Positions 26,189 through 36,265 of a stretch of 64,000 nucleotides of DNA are shown here, piece after piece. The notes under the pieces are model-generated. The model was not told the origin of the DNA. It did not search any database and saw nothing but the letters and a program-made list of their open reading frames with translations. The DNA is from Pirellula sp. (lineage in GTDB: Bacteria > Planctomycetota > Planctomycetia > Pirellulales > Pirellulaceae): contig JAJTFB010000007.1 in the NCBI GenBank assembly GCA_021300015.1, forward strand, positions 1 to 64,000, in the 5' to 3' direction. Numbering within the stretch: the stretch's first letter is position 1; each line of letters opens with the position of its first letter. Both the position numbers and the translations under genes were made by a program.

Positions 26189-26294
26189 CTGGATCGCGGT
26201 ACTCTAGCGATCCTCAGTGTCCGTCAGGGATAGTAAGTATTCGATTCTAGCAAAGTCAGCTCGTTTTGCAGACGGTAAGACCAAGGGTTTCTTC

Positions 26295-27260
26295 ATGGGA
26301 AAAGTCTTCGTAACACGCCGTATACCCTCGGTCGGCATCGACCGCTTGCGAGAGCATCACACGGTCGATGTTTGGCCCGGCGAGGATCCTCCGCCTCGCG
26401 AGGTCCTGCTGGATCGTGTACAAGGCTGTTCGGGGATCCTCTCGATCCTGAGCGATCCGATCGATTCGCAGATTATGGATGCGGCGGGCAAGGAACTGCG
26501 CGGGATCGCCAATTTTGCCGTCGGCTACAACAACATCGACGTTGCTGCCGCCAAAGCCCGCTCGATCCAGGTGGGCAACACCCCTGGAGTCTTGACCAAC
26601 GCGACGGCTGACATCGCCGTCGGGCTGATCCTTGCGGCTGGTCGATGCTTCGGTCCAGCGATCCACAATGTCGAACAACTCCAATGGCGCAATTGGGAGC
26701 CCATGAAATTCCTCGGACAGGAGTTCGAGGGCAAGACGCTTGGGATCATCGGTATGGGAAGAATCGGAATGGCGGTTGCCAAGCGGCTTCATGGGGGGTG
26801 GGACATGCGTGTCCTTTACACATCCAGGCAACCGAAACCCCAAGTCGATCAGCAGCTCGGAGCAAGCCGCGTCGAGCTCGGTGAGCTACTGAGCCAAAGC
26901 GATGTCGTGAGCATCCACTGCCCACTGACTCCTGAAACCCGTAATCTCATCGGAGCCGAACAGCTTCAACGGATGAAACGGCATGCCATTTTGGTCAATA
27001 CAGCCCGGGGCGAGGTCATCGACCAAACCGCATTGGCACAGGCCCTGAGCGAGCGACGGATCTTTGCAGCAGGTTTGGACGTGACGACCCCCGAGCCCAT
27101 CGCCCCAGACGATTCCTTGCGTCAATGTCCGCAGTGCTTGATTCTTCCGCATATCGGCTCGGCGACGGAGCATGCAAGAAACCAGATGGCGACGATGGCC
27201 GCAGAAAATCTGATCGCGGCGATATCGGGCCAACCGATGCCCTTTGGGGTGGGATTGTAA
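26295..27260 (+). CDS. D-isomer 2-hydroxyacid dehydrogenase (glyoxylate/hydroxypyruvate reductase type)
   Basis: A 321-residue NAD(P)-dependent enzyme. The nucleotide-binding GMGRIGMAVAKRL, the catalytic Arg in NTARGEVID, the Glu in DVTTPEPI and the His in LPHIGSAT are all in order. It is most like GRHPR/glycerate dehydrogenases that reduce glyoxylate or hydroxypyruvate. ATG 26295 is chosen over the upstream GTG at 26217 because GKVFVTRRIP is the usual N-terminus. It is divergent from moaD. Confidence 0.9.
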   Translation: MGKVFVTRRIPSVGIDRLREHHTVDVWPGEDPPPREVLLDRVQGCSGILSILSDPIDSQIMDAAGKELRGIANFAVGYNNIDVAAAKARSIQVGNTPGVLTNATADIAVGLILAAGRCFGPAIHNVEQLQWRNWEPMKFLGQEFEGKTLGIIGMGRIGMAVAKRLHGGWDMRVLYTSRQPKPQVDQQLGASRVELGELLSQSDVVSIHCPLTPETRNLIGAEQLQRMKRHAILVNTARGEVIDQTALAQALSERRIFAAGLDVTTPEPIAPDDSLRQCPQCLILPHIGSATEHARNQMATMAAENLIAAISGQPMPFGVGL

Positions 27261-27497
27261 TCCCTGTAGCGATACTGACGGGCATTGCTTGGATTTCGTA
27301 CCTTTGGGCCTAAACCGGAGTTTTTCCCAGAAAATCCGGCCCATTGAATCGTTACTTCGTGCGGAATCGCAGAGCCAAAGGGTGCAGAAGATTTGACACC
27401 CCCCGCTCGATCAATAGAATACAGTCAGAACGCGAGACAAGCAGAAGATCACTTCTGCCCTCAGGCCTCCCATATTTCACCCCCCGGGGTACCGGTT

Positions 27498-27674
27498 ATG
27501 TTTGGAATTGGAACACAAGAGCTGATGATCTTTTTGCTGATCGCAGTCCTTATTTTCGGTAGCTCCCGATTGCCATCCCTGATGCGCAATCTTGGACGAA
27601 GCGCTATCGAATTCAAAAAAGGGATGCGAGATGACGATTCGGAATCCCCGTCTGAAACCACCAAATCGTCCTAG
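27498..27674 (+). CDS. tatA: Twin-arginine translocase TatA/E family protein, first copy
   Basis: A 58-residue TatA: one N-terminal membrane helix (ELMIFLLIAVLIFGSSRLP) with the FGSSRLP hinge, then an amphipathic helix (SLMRNLGRSAIEFKKGM) and a short acidic tail. TatA forms the protein-conducting part of the Tat system. ATG 27498 is the right start; a longer frame from 27393 adds 35 unrelated residues. The second copy follows after 24 bases. tatC is not in the window. Confidence 0.9.
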   Translation: MFGIGTQELMIFLLIAVLIFGSSRLPSLMRNLGRSAIEFKKGMRDDDSESPSETTKSS

Positions 27675-27698
27675 TTCGGACCACACTTGAGGTATGTC

Positions 27699-27965
27699 AT
27701 GTTCGGAGGAATCGGCACCACGGAAATGGTCGCTTTTGGAGTTTTGGCCCTGATGCTCTTCGGGTCCAAATTGCCTGAGGTAGCCAAAAACCTCGGTGGA
27801 ACCTACCGGCAGTTGAAGAGGAACGTCGACGATTTCAAGCGCGAGTTTCACGCGGTCGACACCTACGAACCCCCGAAAATTCAGCCGAAAATCGACCTCG
27901 ACGAACCGCAGATCGTCGAAACCTCGGCCCCGAAGTTTGAGATTCCCAAAGACGATCAGGTTTAG
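27699..27965 (+). CDS. Twin-arginine translocase TatA/B family protein, second copy
   Basis: An 88-residue protein with a TatA/B membrane helix (EMVAFGVLALMLFGSKLPE), the FGSKLPEVAKNLGG amphipathic part and a longer charged tail. It may serve as TatB or a second TatA; family members cannot be told apart by length alone. TTGAGG at 27687-27692 precedes ATG 27699. Together with the first copy it supplies the exporter the DUF1501 proteins in this window would need (Tat signals). Confidence 0.85.
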   Translation: MFGGIGTTEMVAFGVLALMLFGSKLPEVAKNLGGTYRQLKRNVDDFKREFHAVDTYEPPKIQPKIDLDEPQIVETSAPKFEIPKDDQV

Positions 27966-28107
27966 CGAGTTCCGCTAGGGTTTCCTGCACTGCTGGGCGA
28001 TAGAAATTGCCCTCGACTCAGAGCTTGCCATTTGTGTATTTCCGATTGCACACCGCACGGGAAATGCCCTTCGCGAATCCGAGTCTCTCTACCCAGGACC
28101 CTGAGCC

Positions 28108-28497
28108 ATGAACCGCCTCGAAAGCTTCTTGATCGGATTGGCCTCTGGCATCGCCACTCTTTACTTGGTCATGCATTTTACACTCGTGCGCGGCAGCGAT
28201 GGCTTCCATTTCATCCCCAAGCTCAATGCCAAACTCGATGTACCTTACGAGGACGTACGGGACTTTCAGGCAGAGCATTGGCAACGACGCCCCGCCTTGA
28301 CCATGTCGATCCTTCGGGCTCGCAAAGGCCACCTGATCGATGAGCGCACGCAGCGATCCATTCAGAAGACGACCCAGCAGATGATCTCCCAAGCAAGGTC
28401 TGTGCACCAAGCTGGTACTCCATCGGTCGATCACACCACCGCAGGACCAGCCGCGCTGCTGGCTGGTCACTCCAACCCATTGAGTTCAAGCCGATAG
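28108..28497 (+). CDS. Hypothetical membrane-anchored protein
   Basis: A 129-residue protein with one N-terminal membrane helix (about 8-24: LIGLASGIATLYLVMHF) and a polar domain (25-129) with a basic central part (ARKGHLIDERTQRSIQKTTQQ). No family recognised. It follows the tatA pair by 142 bases and is convergent with homoserine dehydrogenase, 10 bases apart. The coding call rests on its clean start, hydrophobic-helix pattern and codon use like its neighbours. Confidence 0.65.
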   Translation: MNRLESFLIGLASGIATLYLVMHFTLVRGSDGFHFIPKLNAKLDVPYEDVRDFQAEHWQRRPALTMSILRARKGHLIDERTQRSIQKTTQQMISQARSVHQAGTPSVDHTTAGPAALLAGHSNPLSSSR

Positions 28498-28507
28498 CTC
28501 GGGCCGC

Positions 28508-29815
28508 TTAGCCTTCGCTGACTCTTAGCTTGAAGCATCGAGAATCGACACTGCTGAGTTGCTCGATCGCTTCATGAGCTTTGCTCGCATCCGACTCGGT
28601 GCACACATGAGTCATGATGATCAGAGGAACTCTCGATGGATCGCTCGCCTCGGCTGGCTCATACTGGATGATCGAAGAAATCGAGATCCGATAATTCCCA
28701 AGAATCCCAGTGATTTGGGAGAGAACCCCCGGCTCGTCGGCCACGAGATAACGCATGTAGTAGCGACCGAGCGTCCGAGCGTAGGGAGTCAATTCGATCT
28801 CGCATTGGCGGTCCGACCATAGTTGCAATCGACGGAAAGTGATGTCCGTTCGTCCTGCTGCCGTATCGATCATGTCGGCCACGACGGCCGACGCGGTGGG
28901 CATCTGCCCGGCACCTTGGCCGTGAAAGAACATATCCCCCACGGCATCTCCGACAATGGTAATGGCGTTGTAAGGCCCGCGGACCTCGGCCAAAGGACGA
29001 CCGTTGCGAATCAGAGTAGGTGAGACGTGGAGTTCGAGGTTGTCATCGATCAGTTGTGCGGTCGCCAGCAGACGGATCCGATACCCGAGTTTCTCTGCAT
29101 AGCGAATGTCTTCGATGGTGAAGGCTTCGAGGCCGTGGCGTTCAATGTCTTTCCAATCGATACGAACACCGAAGGCCAGGTGGGCAAGGATGGCAAGTTT
29201 CTGAGCCGCATCGCTACCGTCGACATCCATGGTCGGGTCGGCTTCGGCATAACCCAAGTTTTGAGCGATCTCCAGGGCACGATCGTAATCGAGCCCTTTC
29301 TCGGACATCTGAGTCAGTATGAAATTGCTCGTACCGTTGAGAATTCCTTGCAAAGAAATGATTTGGTTGGCAGTAAAGCACTGCGTGATGTTGGCGATGA
29401 TCGGGATCCCGCCCCCGACGCTCGCTTCGAAGGCGATCGTTCGACCGAGACTTCTTGCTCGGTCGAAAAGCTCTTCGCCATGTTGGGCTAACAGGGCTTT
29501 ATTGGCGGTAACCACGTCCTTGCCCGATTCGAGCAACTTGAGCATGATCGTGCGGGCAGGTTCGATCCCCCCGATCAAGTGAGCCACGACTTGGATTTGG
29601 GGATTCTCAAGGATCTCCTGAAGATCGTCGGTAAGAACCCCTGCGGGCAGGCCACTGATTCCCCGATCCTTAGAAAGATCCCGAACCAAGGCCTTATTGA
29701 GCCACAAAACTCTCCCAGCGTGCCTTGCCAATCGGTCCCCGTGATCGAGCAGAAGCCTCGCGACACCGGATCCGACGGTTCCCATTCCGACAATGGCGAC
29801 GTGGGTTTTCTCCAT
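28508..29815 (-). CDS. hom: Homoserine dehydrogenase
   Basis: Homoserine dehydrogenase reduces aspartate semialdehyde to homoserine on the way to threonine, methionine and isoleucine. The 435-residue protein has the NAD(P) motif IVGMGTVGSGVARLLL at the N-terminus, the catalytic core (EASVGGGIPIIANITQCF and NGTSNFILTQM), and a C-terminal ACT domain (YMRYLVADEPGVLSQITGIL) for feedback control. ATG 29815 is preferred over the frame from 29893. It is monofunctional, without an aspartokinase domain. Confidence 0.96.
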   Translation of the reverse strand: MEKTHVAIVGMGTVGSGVARLLLDHGDRLARHAGRVLWLNKALVRDLSKDRGISGLPAGVLTDDLQEILENPQIQVVAHLIGGIEPARTIMLKLLESGKDVVTANKALLAQHGEELFDRARSLGRTIAFEASVGGGIPIIANITQCFTANQIISLQGILNGTSNFILTQMSEKGLDYDRALEIAQNLGYAEADPTMDVDGSDAAQKLAILAHLAFGVRIDWKDIERHGLEAFTIEDIRYAEKLGYRIRLLATAQLIDDNLELHVSPTLIRNGRPLAEVRGPYNAITIVGDAVGDMFFHGQGAGQMPTASAVVADMIDTAAGRTDITFRRLQLWSDRQCEIELTPYARTLGRYYMRYLVADEPGVLSQITGILGNYRISISSIIQYEPAEASDPSRVPLIIMTHVCTESDASKAHEAIEQLSSVDSRCFKLRVSEG

Positions 29816-30261
29816 TCCTCGCCAGCGGTCTGTGCGCCAAGGCTCTTTCGATGGTTCGTCCAAAATATCTAACCTGCAATTCCTATCCGGCAACTTCTAT
29901 GCGGCAATTTCGATCCTGGCTGCCCTGTCGTAGCCCGTTTTCTCAGATCCAGAGACGTCACGGATCTTAGATTTCCCAGAAAAAATCGCAATCCTCTCTT
30001 GCTCGAGTTTTGAAGGTATCGAGGAAAATCCAGGGTTTTGAAAGGACTAAAACGAATTTCCAGGCCGAAGAAATGGAAAGAAATCAAGATTTTTAAAAAA
30101 AATCTCGTTTCGCTCGAAACCCCAACGATCCCCTTGGGTTAACCTACCCCTAGCGGTTTGCATTCTAATAAGCTATCCCGGAGCGAGTTTAGAGGCAAAG
30201 GCCACGCCCACCCAACACACACACCCAACACACACCGAACGCTGCATGAAGGGACTTGCTC
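29816..30261. other. Spacer between hom and the first haem-c gene
   Basis: A 446-base, partly AT-rich divergent spacer. No gene seen. It should contain the promoters of hom and of the haem-c/DUF1501 pair. A 13-base perfect tandem (ACCCAACACACAC) lies at 30210-30235 just upstream of the haem-c gene. Confidence 0.6.
30210..30235. repeat. 13-base tandem repeat ACCCAACACACAC x2
   Basis: Two perfect copies at 30210-30222 and 30223-30235, 26 bases before the ATG at 30262, inside the probable 5' leader. Confidence 0.65.
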
Positions 30262-32901
30262 ATGCTCGGCCTAAGAATCACTCGTATTTCGTTTCGATCT
30301 TTGCTTGGTCGGAGATCTCTCAGTGGCTTTGCCTGCATCAGTGCTTTTGGACTCATGGGCGCCGAAGGCTCTCTGAGAGCTCAGGAAGCAGTTCCAAAGT
30401 TAACCAAGCAAGAGACGCAGTTTTTCGAATCTCGCATCCGCCCGATCTTAGCCTCCAAGTGCTACAGTTGTCACTCGGTTGAATCCGGCGAAGCCGAAGG
30501 GGGCCTCAGGCTAGATTCCCGCGCGGCGATGCTCCGAGGCGGTTCGGCGGGTCCTGCCGTCCAACCCAAAGAGCCGACCAAAAGCCTGATCATCAAGGCC
30601 ATCGAGTATCACGACCCGAACTTGGCCATGCCTCCGAAGAGTGCCGGCGGCAAGTTACAAGCAGGCGAGATCAAGGACCTGATACGTTGGGTTCGAATGG
30701 GCGCTCCGGACCCTCGCAAGGAAGAGGAGCATCTGATTGCCAAAGAAGAGATCAACGAATCGGCCAAACAGTGGTGGGCTTACCAACCCCTGCTCAAGCC
30801 TTCGATTCCTGGCGAGGACTCCTGGAGCTGGACGAACATCGATCGGTTTTTAAGCCAAAAGCACCGCGAGACGAAGCTGCAACCCGTCGGCGATGCGAAA
30901 CCCGAGTCGCTCTTGCGGCGATTGTATTTTGACCTGACCGGACTTCCCCCCTCGGTCGATCAAGTTCGAGCGTTTTCAGAAGATCTGGAAAAGGGGCTTC
31001 CTCGCCAAGAGGCGATCGAGAAGGTCGTCGACCAACTCCTCGAGAGCGACGCATTTGCGGTTCAATGGGCAAGGCATTGGCTCGACGTCGCGCGGTACGC
31101 CGAATCCTCCGGTCGCGATGTGAATATTCCTTACAATCAAGCTTGGAGATACCGCGATTGGGTGATCGATGCGTTCCGTAAGAATAAACCCTTCGACCAA
31201 TTTCTCATCGAGCAAATCGCTGGCGATCTGATTCCTGCAGAGGGCAAGCAAGAACAAGCCGAGTCGATCGTCGCTACAGGGTTCCTGGCCATCGGATCGA
31301 GGAACATCAACGAAGGAAACGTCAAGCTCTTTGCACTGGACCAAGCCGACGAGCAGATCGATTCGGTTTTCCAAGCGACGATGGCCACGACGATGGCCTG
31401 CGCGCGATGCCATGACCACAAATTCGAACCGATTTCTCAAAAGCAGTACACCGCTGTTGCAGGCATCTTTCTTTCGACCGATACCCGCTTTGGTGCGTCG
31501 GGCGGAAACAACGGTCGCAACGGTGCCGACCCGATCGAGCTCTCGAGCGAGTGCGATTTGCCAAGCCTGCCGGCTCCTTGGGGAGATTCGGAAATCGCCA
31601 AGAAACGCCAGGAATTGGCCAAGCTTCAACGTCAGATCGCTTCGATTGTCGATGAAATCGAAGAGAAGCGAAAAGCGGCCAAGTCCAATGGGACTTTCGA
31701 CCGTAGCCGCCAGCAAGAGTTACGAAAGCTGTCTCAACAAGCCAACGAACTCGAGTTCCAACTCTCGGCGCTCAACGAGGACGACACCGTTCGGCCCCTT
31801 GCGATGGGAGCACTTGACCGACCGACCGAGGCTCCCAAAACCGATTCCAACCGCGAAAAGTTGAACCGGTATGCGGGGGCACTTCGCCGAACCGCTTTTC
31901 CAACGATCGACGACAGTCCATTTTTCGCAAGAGGCGACGTGGGCATGCCCGGCGAAAAAGTACAACGAGCCGTCCCCGATCTATTCGGAGACGCAAAGGA
32001 TTATCCAGTACCGCCGAACGCCTCAGGTCGATTGCAATTGGCCAAGTGGATCGCAAGCCCCAGCAATCCAATGACCGCCCGCGTGGCTGTGAACCGTTTT
32101 TGGCACTGGATGATGGGCCAGGGCCTCGTCGATAGCGTCGATAACTTCGGAACCACCGGTAGCCGTCCATCCCACCCAGAACTGCTCGACCATCTGGCCG
32201 GCGAATTTATTTCCGAGGGATGGGACGTCAAAAAACTCGTTCGTAAAATAGCCCTGAGCCGAGCTTATCAGCTTTCAAGCGTTGAGCCGAACCCATCGGC
32301 TTTCTCCGCAGATCCGGAGAACAAACTCCTTTGGCGGGCCAAGGGTCGGCGGTTGCAAGCCGAAGAGATCCGCGATGCGATGCTCAGTCTCTCCGATCGG
32401 CTCGACGATAAACCGATTCTCGGGACCGCCATGGCCAAGAAGAATATTGGAAACCGCGTCGACCCTAGCTCCGCGAAAAAGCGGGGCAAAGGGGAGGTCT
32501 TCCCCGAAGACATCTGCCGCTCGATCTACCTGCCCATGCCCCGAGGTGCCTTGCCCGAAGTCCTAGAATTGTTCGACCTACCAGATGCCATGGTCGTCCA
32601 AGGAGCACGGGAGACGACCAATGTGCCGTCCCAATCGCTTTATCTTCTGAACAACCCTACTGTCGCTGGCCATGCAGGCGCCGTGGCCCGCAAGGTACTT
32701 GAGTCTGTACCTGGACGAGGTGCTGAAAACTTTGAACCCAGACTGGAACTCCTGTACCAAATCGTCCTATGCCGAAAGCCCACCGGAGATGAACTTTCCT
32801 TAGCCGACGAGCTATTCCGAAGTAGCGATAGCAGCGAAGTCGGTTGGGTAAGCCTCGCAAGAGGACTGCTCGCAACGGCTGAATTCCGATACTTAGACTA
32901 A
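30262..32901 (+). CDS. Exported haem-c protein with DUF1549 and DUF1553 (planctomycete PSD1 type), first copy
   Basis: An 879-residue exported protein. A signal peptide ends about residue 41; the haem motif CYSCH (67-71) lies in a PSCyt1 domain, followed by DUF1549 (with CARCHDHKFEPI) and DUF1553 (RVAVNRFWHWMMGQGLVDSV and on). A coiled-coil stretch (about 450-510) separates the two. The families are large in planctomycetes and often co-encoded with DUF1501 proteins; their biochemical role is unknown, with links to polysaccharide use proposed. ATG 30262 follows GAAGGGA; the TTG at 30256 is less likely. The gene is followed by a DUF1501 gene after 91 bases. Confidence 0.92.
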   Translation: MLGLRITRISFRSLLGRRSLSGFACISAFGLMGAEGSLRAQEAVPKLTKQETQFFESRIRPILASKCYSCHSVESGEAEGGLRLDSRAAMLRGGSAGPAVQPKEPTKSLIIKAIEYHDPNLAMPPKSAGGKLQAGEIKDLIRWVRMGAPDPRKEEEHLIAKEEINESAKQWWAYQPLLKPSIPGEDSWSWTNIDRFLSQKHRETKLQPVGDAKPESLLRRLYFDLTGLPPSVDQVRAFSEDLEKGLPRQEAIEKVVDQLLESDAFAVQWARHWLDVARYAESSGRDVNIPYNQAWRYRDWVIDAFRKNKPFDQFLIEQIAGDLIPAEGKQEQAESIVATGFLAIGSRNINEGNVKLFALDQADEQIDSVFQATMATTMACARCHDHKFEPISQKQYTAVAGIFLSTDTRFGASGGNNGRNGADPIELSSECDLPSLPAPWGDSEIAKKRQELAKLQRQIASIVDEIEEKRKAAKSNGTFDRSRQQELRKLSQQANELEFQLSALNEDDTVRPLAMGALDRPTEAPKTDSNREKLNRYAGALRRTAFPTIDDSPFFARGDVGMPGEKVQRAVPDLFGDAKDYPVPPNASGRLQLAKWIASPSNPMTARVAVNRFWHWMMGQGLVDSVDNFGTTGSRPSHPELLDHLAGEFISEGWDVKKLVRKIALSRAYQLSSVEPNPSAFSADPENKLLWRAKGRRLQAEEIRDAMLSLSDRLDDKPILGTAMAKKNIGNRVDPSSAKKRGKGEVFPEDICRSIYLPMPRGALPEVLELFDLPDAMVVQGARETTNVPSQSLYLLNNPTVAGHAGAVARKVLESVPGRGAENFEPRLELLYQIVLCRKPTGDELSLADELFRSSDSSEVGWVSLARGLLATAEFRYLD

Positions 32902-32992
32902 CTCTTACCTGTTCAGCCTTAAAGAACCTCCCTAGTAAACCCCGGTCCTCGTAAACCGATCTTAGAACCCCTTTCCAGCAGGAAAAACGCCA

Positions 32993-34360
32993 ATGTCTCT
33001 TTGTCAAAATCGAGTCGACTTGCTGTCGCGTAGGAGCGTCCTTCAAAACACCGCATGCGGTTTCGGATGGTTAGCCCTCTCGGCACTTTTGGCCAAACAA
33101 GGGCTCGCCAATGGAGCAACAAGAGTTGCAGGAACGCATTTCCCGGCCAAGGCCAAGCGGGTCATCTTCCTCTACATGCGAGGTGGTCCCTCCCACGTTG
33201 ATACTTTCGACTACAAGCCGGAATTGGCCAAGGCCGACGGGCAAAACGGGCCTCGGGGCGGAAGCAAATGGATGAAGTCGCCTTGGAAGTTCCAGCAACG
33301 AGGCCAAAGCGGATTGTGGATTTCCGATCTGTTCCCTGAATTGGGAAAAGTTGCCGATGACATGCTCATCGTCAATTCGATGCAAACCGAGGTGCCTGCC
33401 CACGCCCAAGCCACGATCCGCATGCACACTGGCACGAGCCAGTTTGTGCGTCCGAGTGTCGGTTCGTGGGTCCTCTATGGCCTCGGGGCCGAGAACGAGA
33501 GCATCCCGGGTTTTATCAGCATCGGTGCGGCCGGCAGCGCTCAAAACTATGGAAACGCCTTCTTGCCAGCCTACTACCAAGGCATGCGATTGGGAAATGG
33601 AAATCGTGAAGTCGATGAAACCCAAATCGCAAACCTCGCTCCCTTGGTCGGCAGCGAAAGGCAACGCCGCGAGTTGGATTTCATCCAAGGCATGAATCAA
33701 AAGAAACTTCAAAACGATCCCGGGGATCAAGAAATCGAAGGAGTTATCCGCTCCTACGAGATGGCTTACCGCATGCAATCGGAACTCCCAAAGGTTCTCG
33801 ATATCAAGTCCGAAAGCGAACAGACCAAAGAGCTTTACGGACTCGACCGCAAGGAAACCAAGGGCTTCGGTAGCAAATGCCTCGTTGCCCGACGCATGAT
33901 CGAAGCCGGAGTTCGCTTCGTCGAAATCTCCCAAGGCTCCTGGGACCATCACTCGAACTTGAATTTGAATTTGACCAACAACTGCGGTCAAATCGATCGT
34001 CCGATGTTCGGCTTACTTACCGACCTGAAGCAACGAGGCCTCTTGGACGAAACGCTCGTCGTCTGGGCAGGCGAATTCGGTCGAACTCCTTACGCCCAAG
34101 GGCGCGATGGCCGAGATCACAACCATAAAGCGTTCAGCTTGTGGATGGCAGGCGGTGGAGTTGCAGCAGGAAAACAATACGGCCGAAGCGGTGATTTTGG
34201 AGTCGAAGCGACCGAAAACCCCGTACCAATCGTCGATTACCACGCAACGTTGCTGGCCCTCCTAGGGCTCGACCACGAGCAACTGACCTACCCTTATGCA
34301 GGTCGCGATTTCCGATTGACCGAAACCAAAGGCCAAGTCGTCCGGGATCTAATCGGCTAA
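32993..34360 (+). CDS. DUF1501 protein with Tat-like signal, first copy
   Basis: A 455-residue DUF1501 protein (alkaline-phosphatase/sulfatase-like fold). The N-terminus has a Tat-type signal (SRRSVLQNTACGFGWLALSALL). FLYMRGGPSHVDTFDYKP near residue 60 carries the family's metal-site start, and WAGEFGRTPYAQGRDGRDHN its C-terminal half. The GRDHN cluster resembles metal-binding residues of sulfatase-like enzymes. It is the usual partner of DUF1549/DUF1553 proteins. Substrate not known. Confidence 0.92.
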   Translation: MSLCQNRVDLLSRRSVLQNTACGFGWLALSALLAKQGLANGATRVAGTHFPAKAKRVIFLYMRGGPSHVDTFDYKPELAKADGQNGPRGGSKWMKSPWKFQQRGQSGLWISDLFPELGKVADDMLIVNSMQTEVPAHAQATIRMHTGTSQFVRPSVGSWVLYGLGAENESIPGFISIGAAGSAQNYGNAFLPAYYQGMRLGNGNREVDETQIANLAPLVGSERQRRELDFIQGMNQKKLQNDPGDQEIEGVIRSYEMAYRMQSELPKVLDIKSESEQTKELYGLDRKETKGFGSKCLVARRMIEAGVRFVEISQGSWDHHSNLNLNLTNNCGQIDRPMFGLLTDLKQRGLLDETLVVWAGEFGRTPYAQGRDGRDHNHKAFSLWMAGGGVAAGKQYGRSGDFGVEATENPVPIVDYHATLLALLGLDHEQLTYPYAGRDFRLTETKGQVVRDLIG

Positions 34361-34657
34361 ATTTCATGGGGAATTCGTCGAGCCACGCCGCTTGTTGCTC
34401 CAGATCACGTCGGCAGGTCCAAAAAAACCAAAATCCGGTCGTTTCTCCAATCCCTCAAAAGATTTCCTGTTAGATTAAGTCGACAAATAGTTAGATTTAA
34501 CGGTTACACGCCGAACGAATGTTGCGGACCAATCGTCCAAGGACATCGTCATCGGACAGCCCACTTGGGATTTCAGACCCCCGGGGAGGTTGTTCGTGCA
34601 ATTCGTCCGGTGTACGATTCGGCAGAGTTTTGCGAGGCCTTCAGGAGACGACTGGCA
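34361..34657. other. Spacer upstream of DUF1559 gene
   Basis: About 297 bases without a supported gene; AT-rich between 34420 and 34500, where a promoter for the DUF1559 gene is expected. No firm -10/-35 pair is called. Confidence 0.5.
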
Positions 34658-35689
34658 GTGAAAAAGTACAATCGAAAATCCCTCGCCGGTTTCACACTGG
34701 TCGAATTGTTGGTCGTCATCGCCATCATAGGAGTGCTCGTGAGCTTGCTCCTGCCTGCGGTCCAAGCCGCACGCGAGGCCGCGCGACGCACGCAGTGCAT
34801 GAGCCATATCAGGCAACTTGCCCTCGGTTGCTCGAACTTCGAGAGCGCTTACACCAAGTACCCTTACTGCCGCAAATACGACATCTGGGATTCTTACACT
34901 TGGACCAGTCAAATACTCCCGTACATCGAACAACCGTTGATGTTCAACCTGATGTACACCATGCCGCAGACCCCGTATGCGACCACCGCTCCGGGCCCGA
35001 ATTCCTTCATCGGCGACGATCCTAAATTGCGGGAAGCCAGACATAACCGCGTTTCGATTTTCATCTGCCCGAGCGATGGCAAACAAACGGAGAATGAGAT
35101 GGAAACGCTTGCCTACGGTTTTCACCGAGGCAACTATAGAGGTTGTGTGGGCCCCGGAGATATGTATGCGACGGCCACCGATACGAGCCAAGGCCCTTGG
35201 GGACCTGGTTTCTTTACCGTAATGCCCAACCAAAGTCTCGATACGAATGCCAGAGTTCGCACGATCTACAACCGCTCGCGCGATTGTACCGATGGCTTGT
35301 CCAACACCATCATGCTCAGCGAAGGCCTGATGGCCAACGTCACTTGGTGGGGAGGAGCCATGGGAGAAATTCATTACGGGAACATGGGCGGCTCGCTCTT
35401 TTCTACCACGCTGACTCCGAATTCCACCGCCCCAGACCGGATCTTGGGACCATGTCCACAAGACCAAAGCGATTCTCGGTACAAGGCTCCTTGCTTGAGC
35501 CTAGGCGGGATCGCCTGGTGGACCCGCTCGGGACAACTCGCCCATGCCGCTGCCCGTAGCCTCCACGGCTCTGGAGTCTCCGTTGCGATGGCCGACGGAA
35601 GCACCCACTTCGTAACCAACAGCATCGAACTGGCCGTCTGGCGAGGATTGGCAACCGCTAGCAACAACGAAAAGGTCATCCTGGAATAG
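34658..35689 (+). CDS. DUF1559 prepilin-like protein (H-X9-DG type)
   Basis: A 343-residue protein with a type IV prepilin N-terminus ([26 protein letters not shown]), to be cleaved before Phe by prepilin peptidase. DUF1559 follows, ending with the H-X9-DG motif ([12 protein letters not shown]) typical of planctomycetes. These are pseudopilin-like surface or secretion proteins present in many copies per genome; individual roles are not known. GTG 34658 follows CAGGAG at 34642-34647 and gives the short leader expected of prepilins; the 374-residue frame from 34565 has a foreign leader. Confidence 0.88.
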   Translation: MKKYNRKSLAGFTLVELLVVIAIIGVLVSLLLPAVQAAREAARRTQCMSHIRQLALGCSNFESAYTKYPYCRKYDIWDSYTWTSQILPYIEQPLMFNLMYTMPQTPYATTAPGPNSFIGDDPKLREARHNRVSIFICPSDGKQTENEMETLAYGFHRGNYRGCVGPGDMYATATDTSQGPWGPGFFTVMPNQSLDTNARVRTIYNRSRDCTDGLSNTIMLSEGLMANVTWWGGAMGEIHYGNMGGSLFSTTLTPNSTAPDRILGPCPQDQSDSRYKAPCLSLGGIAWWTRSGQLAHAAARSLHGSGVSVAMADGSTHFVTNSIELAVWRGLATASNNEKVILE

Positions 35690-35751
35690 AGCCAGCCCCA
35701 AGAACCACGATCGATCCTAAGCCTTGCTCCTCCAAGACAAAGTCACCTCCT

Positions 35752-36198
35752 GTGCCCGAATCCAACCCAATGCCCCTCGGTCCATGCCTGCTACTGCTCT
35801 GCTTGATCGCTACTGCTGTCGGTTGCGGGCCGGCAGGATCGAGCGTCCAAGGCACCGTCAGCTATCAAGGCACACCGATTGAAAAGGGGATGGTCACCTT
35901 CACACCTGTCGAAGGAAAAGGGTCGGTCGTAGGTTGCAACATCGAAAACGGAAAATTCTCCGCAACCGGAGTGACCCCCGGCAAAAATGTGCTGACGGTA
36001 GCTGCCGTCAAGTCCGTCACTTTTTCACGCAGTTCCGACGAGATGAGCAAGATGGCCGCAAGCAAAGCAGGTAAGGGCTCCATCGAAGGCTTGATCGACC
36101 CTGCAGACGTTGTTCCTGCCGATGCCAAAGGCAACGGAGCCGAACACATGATCAACGAAGGTAGCAACACCCTCGATTTGCAACTCTCCAAACCTTAG
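35752..36198 (+). CDS. Small lipoprotein, carboxypeptidase-regulatory-like
   Basis: A 148-residue lipoprotein: hydrophobic leader (PLGPCLLLLCLIATAVGC) with the lipobox Cys, then one beta-sandwich repeat (VQGTVSYQGTPIEKGMVTFTPVEG). It belongs to the planctomycete class often found right after DUF1559 genes; it begins 62 bases after that stop. The GTG at 35752 is the first start in frame; ATG 35770 gives a shorter leader and is as likely. Probably surface exposed; role unknown. Confidence 0.75.
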   Translation: MPESNPMPLGPCLLLLCLIATAVGCGPAGSSVQGTVSYQGTPIEKGMVTFTPVEGKGSVVGCNIENGKFSATGVTPGKNVLTVAAVKSVTFSRSSDEMSKMAASKAGKGSIEGLIDPADVVPADAKGNGAEHMINEGSNTLDLQLSKP

Positions 36199-36265
36199 AT
36201 CCTCAGATCCTCGGCTCGATGGAATCTAAGACTCTCGCTGCCCACCTTCTGAACACTCAACCCCA

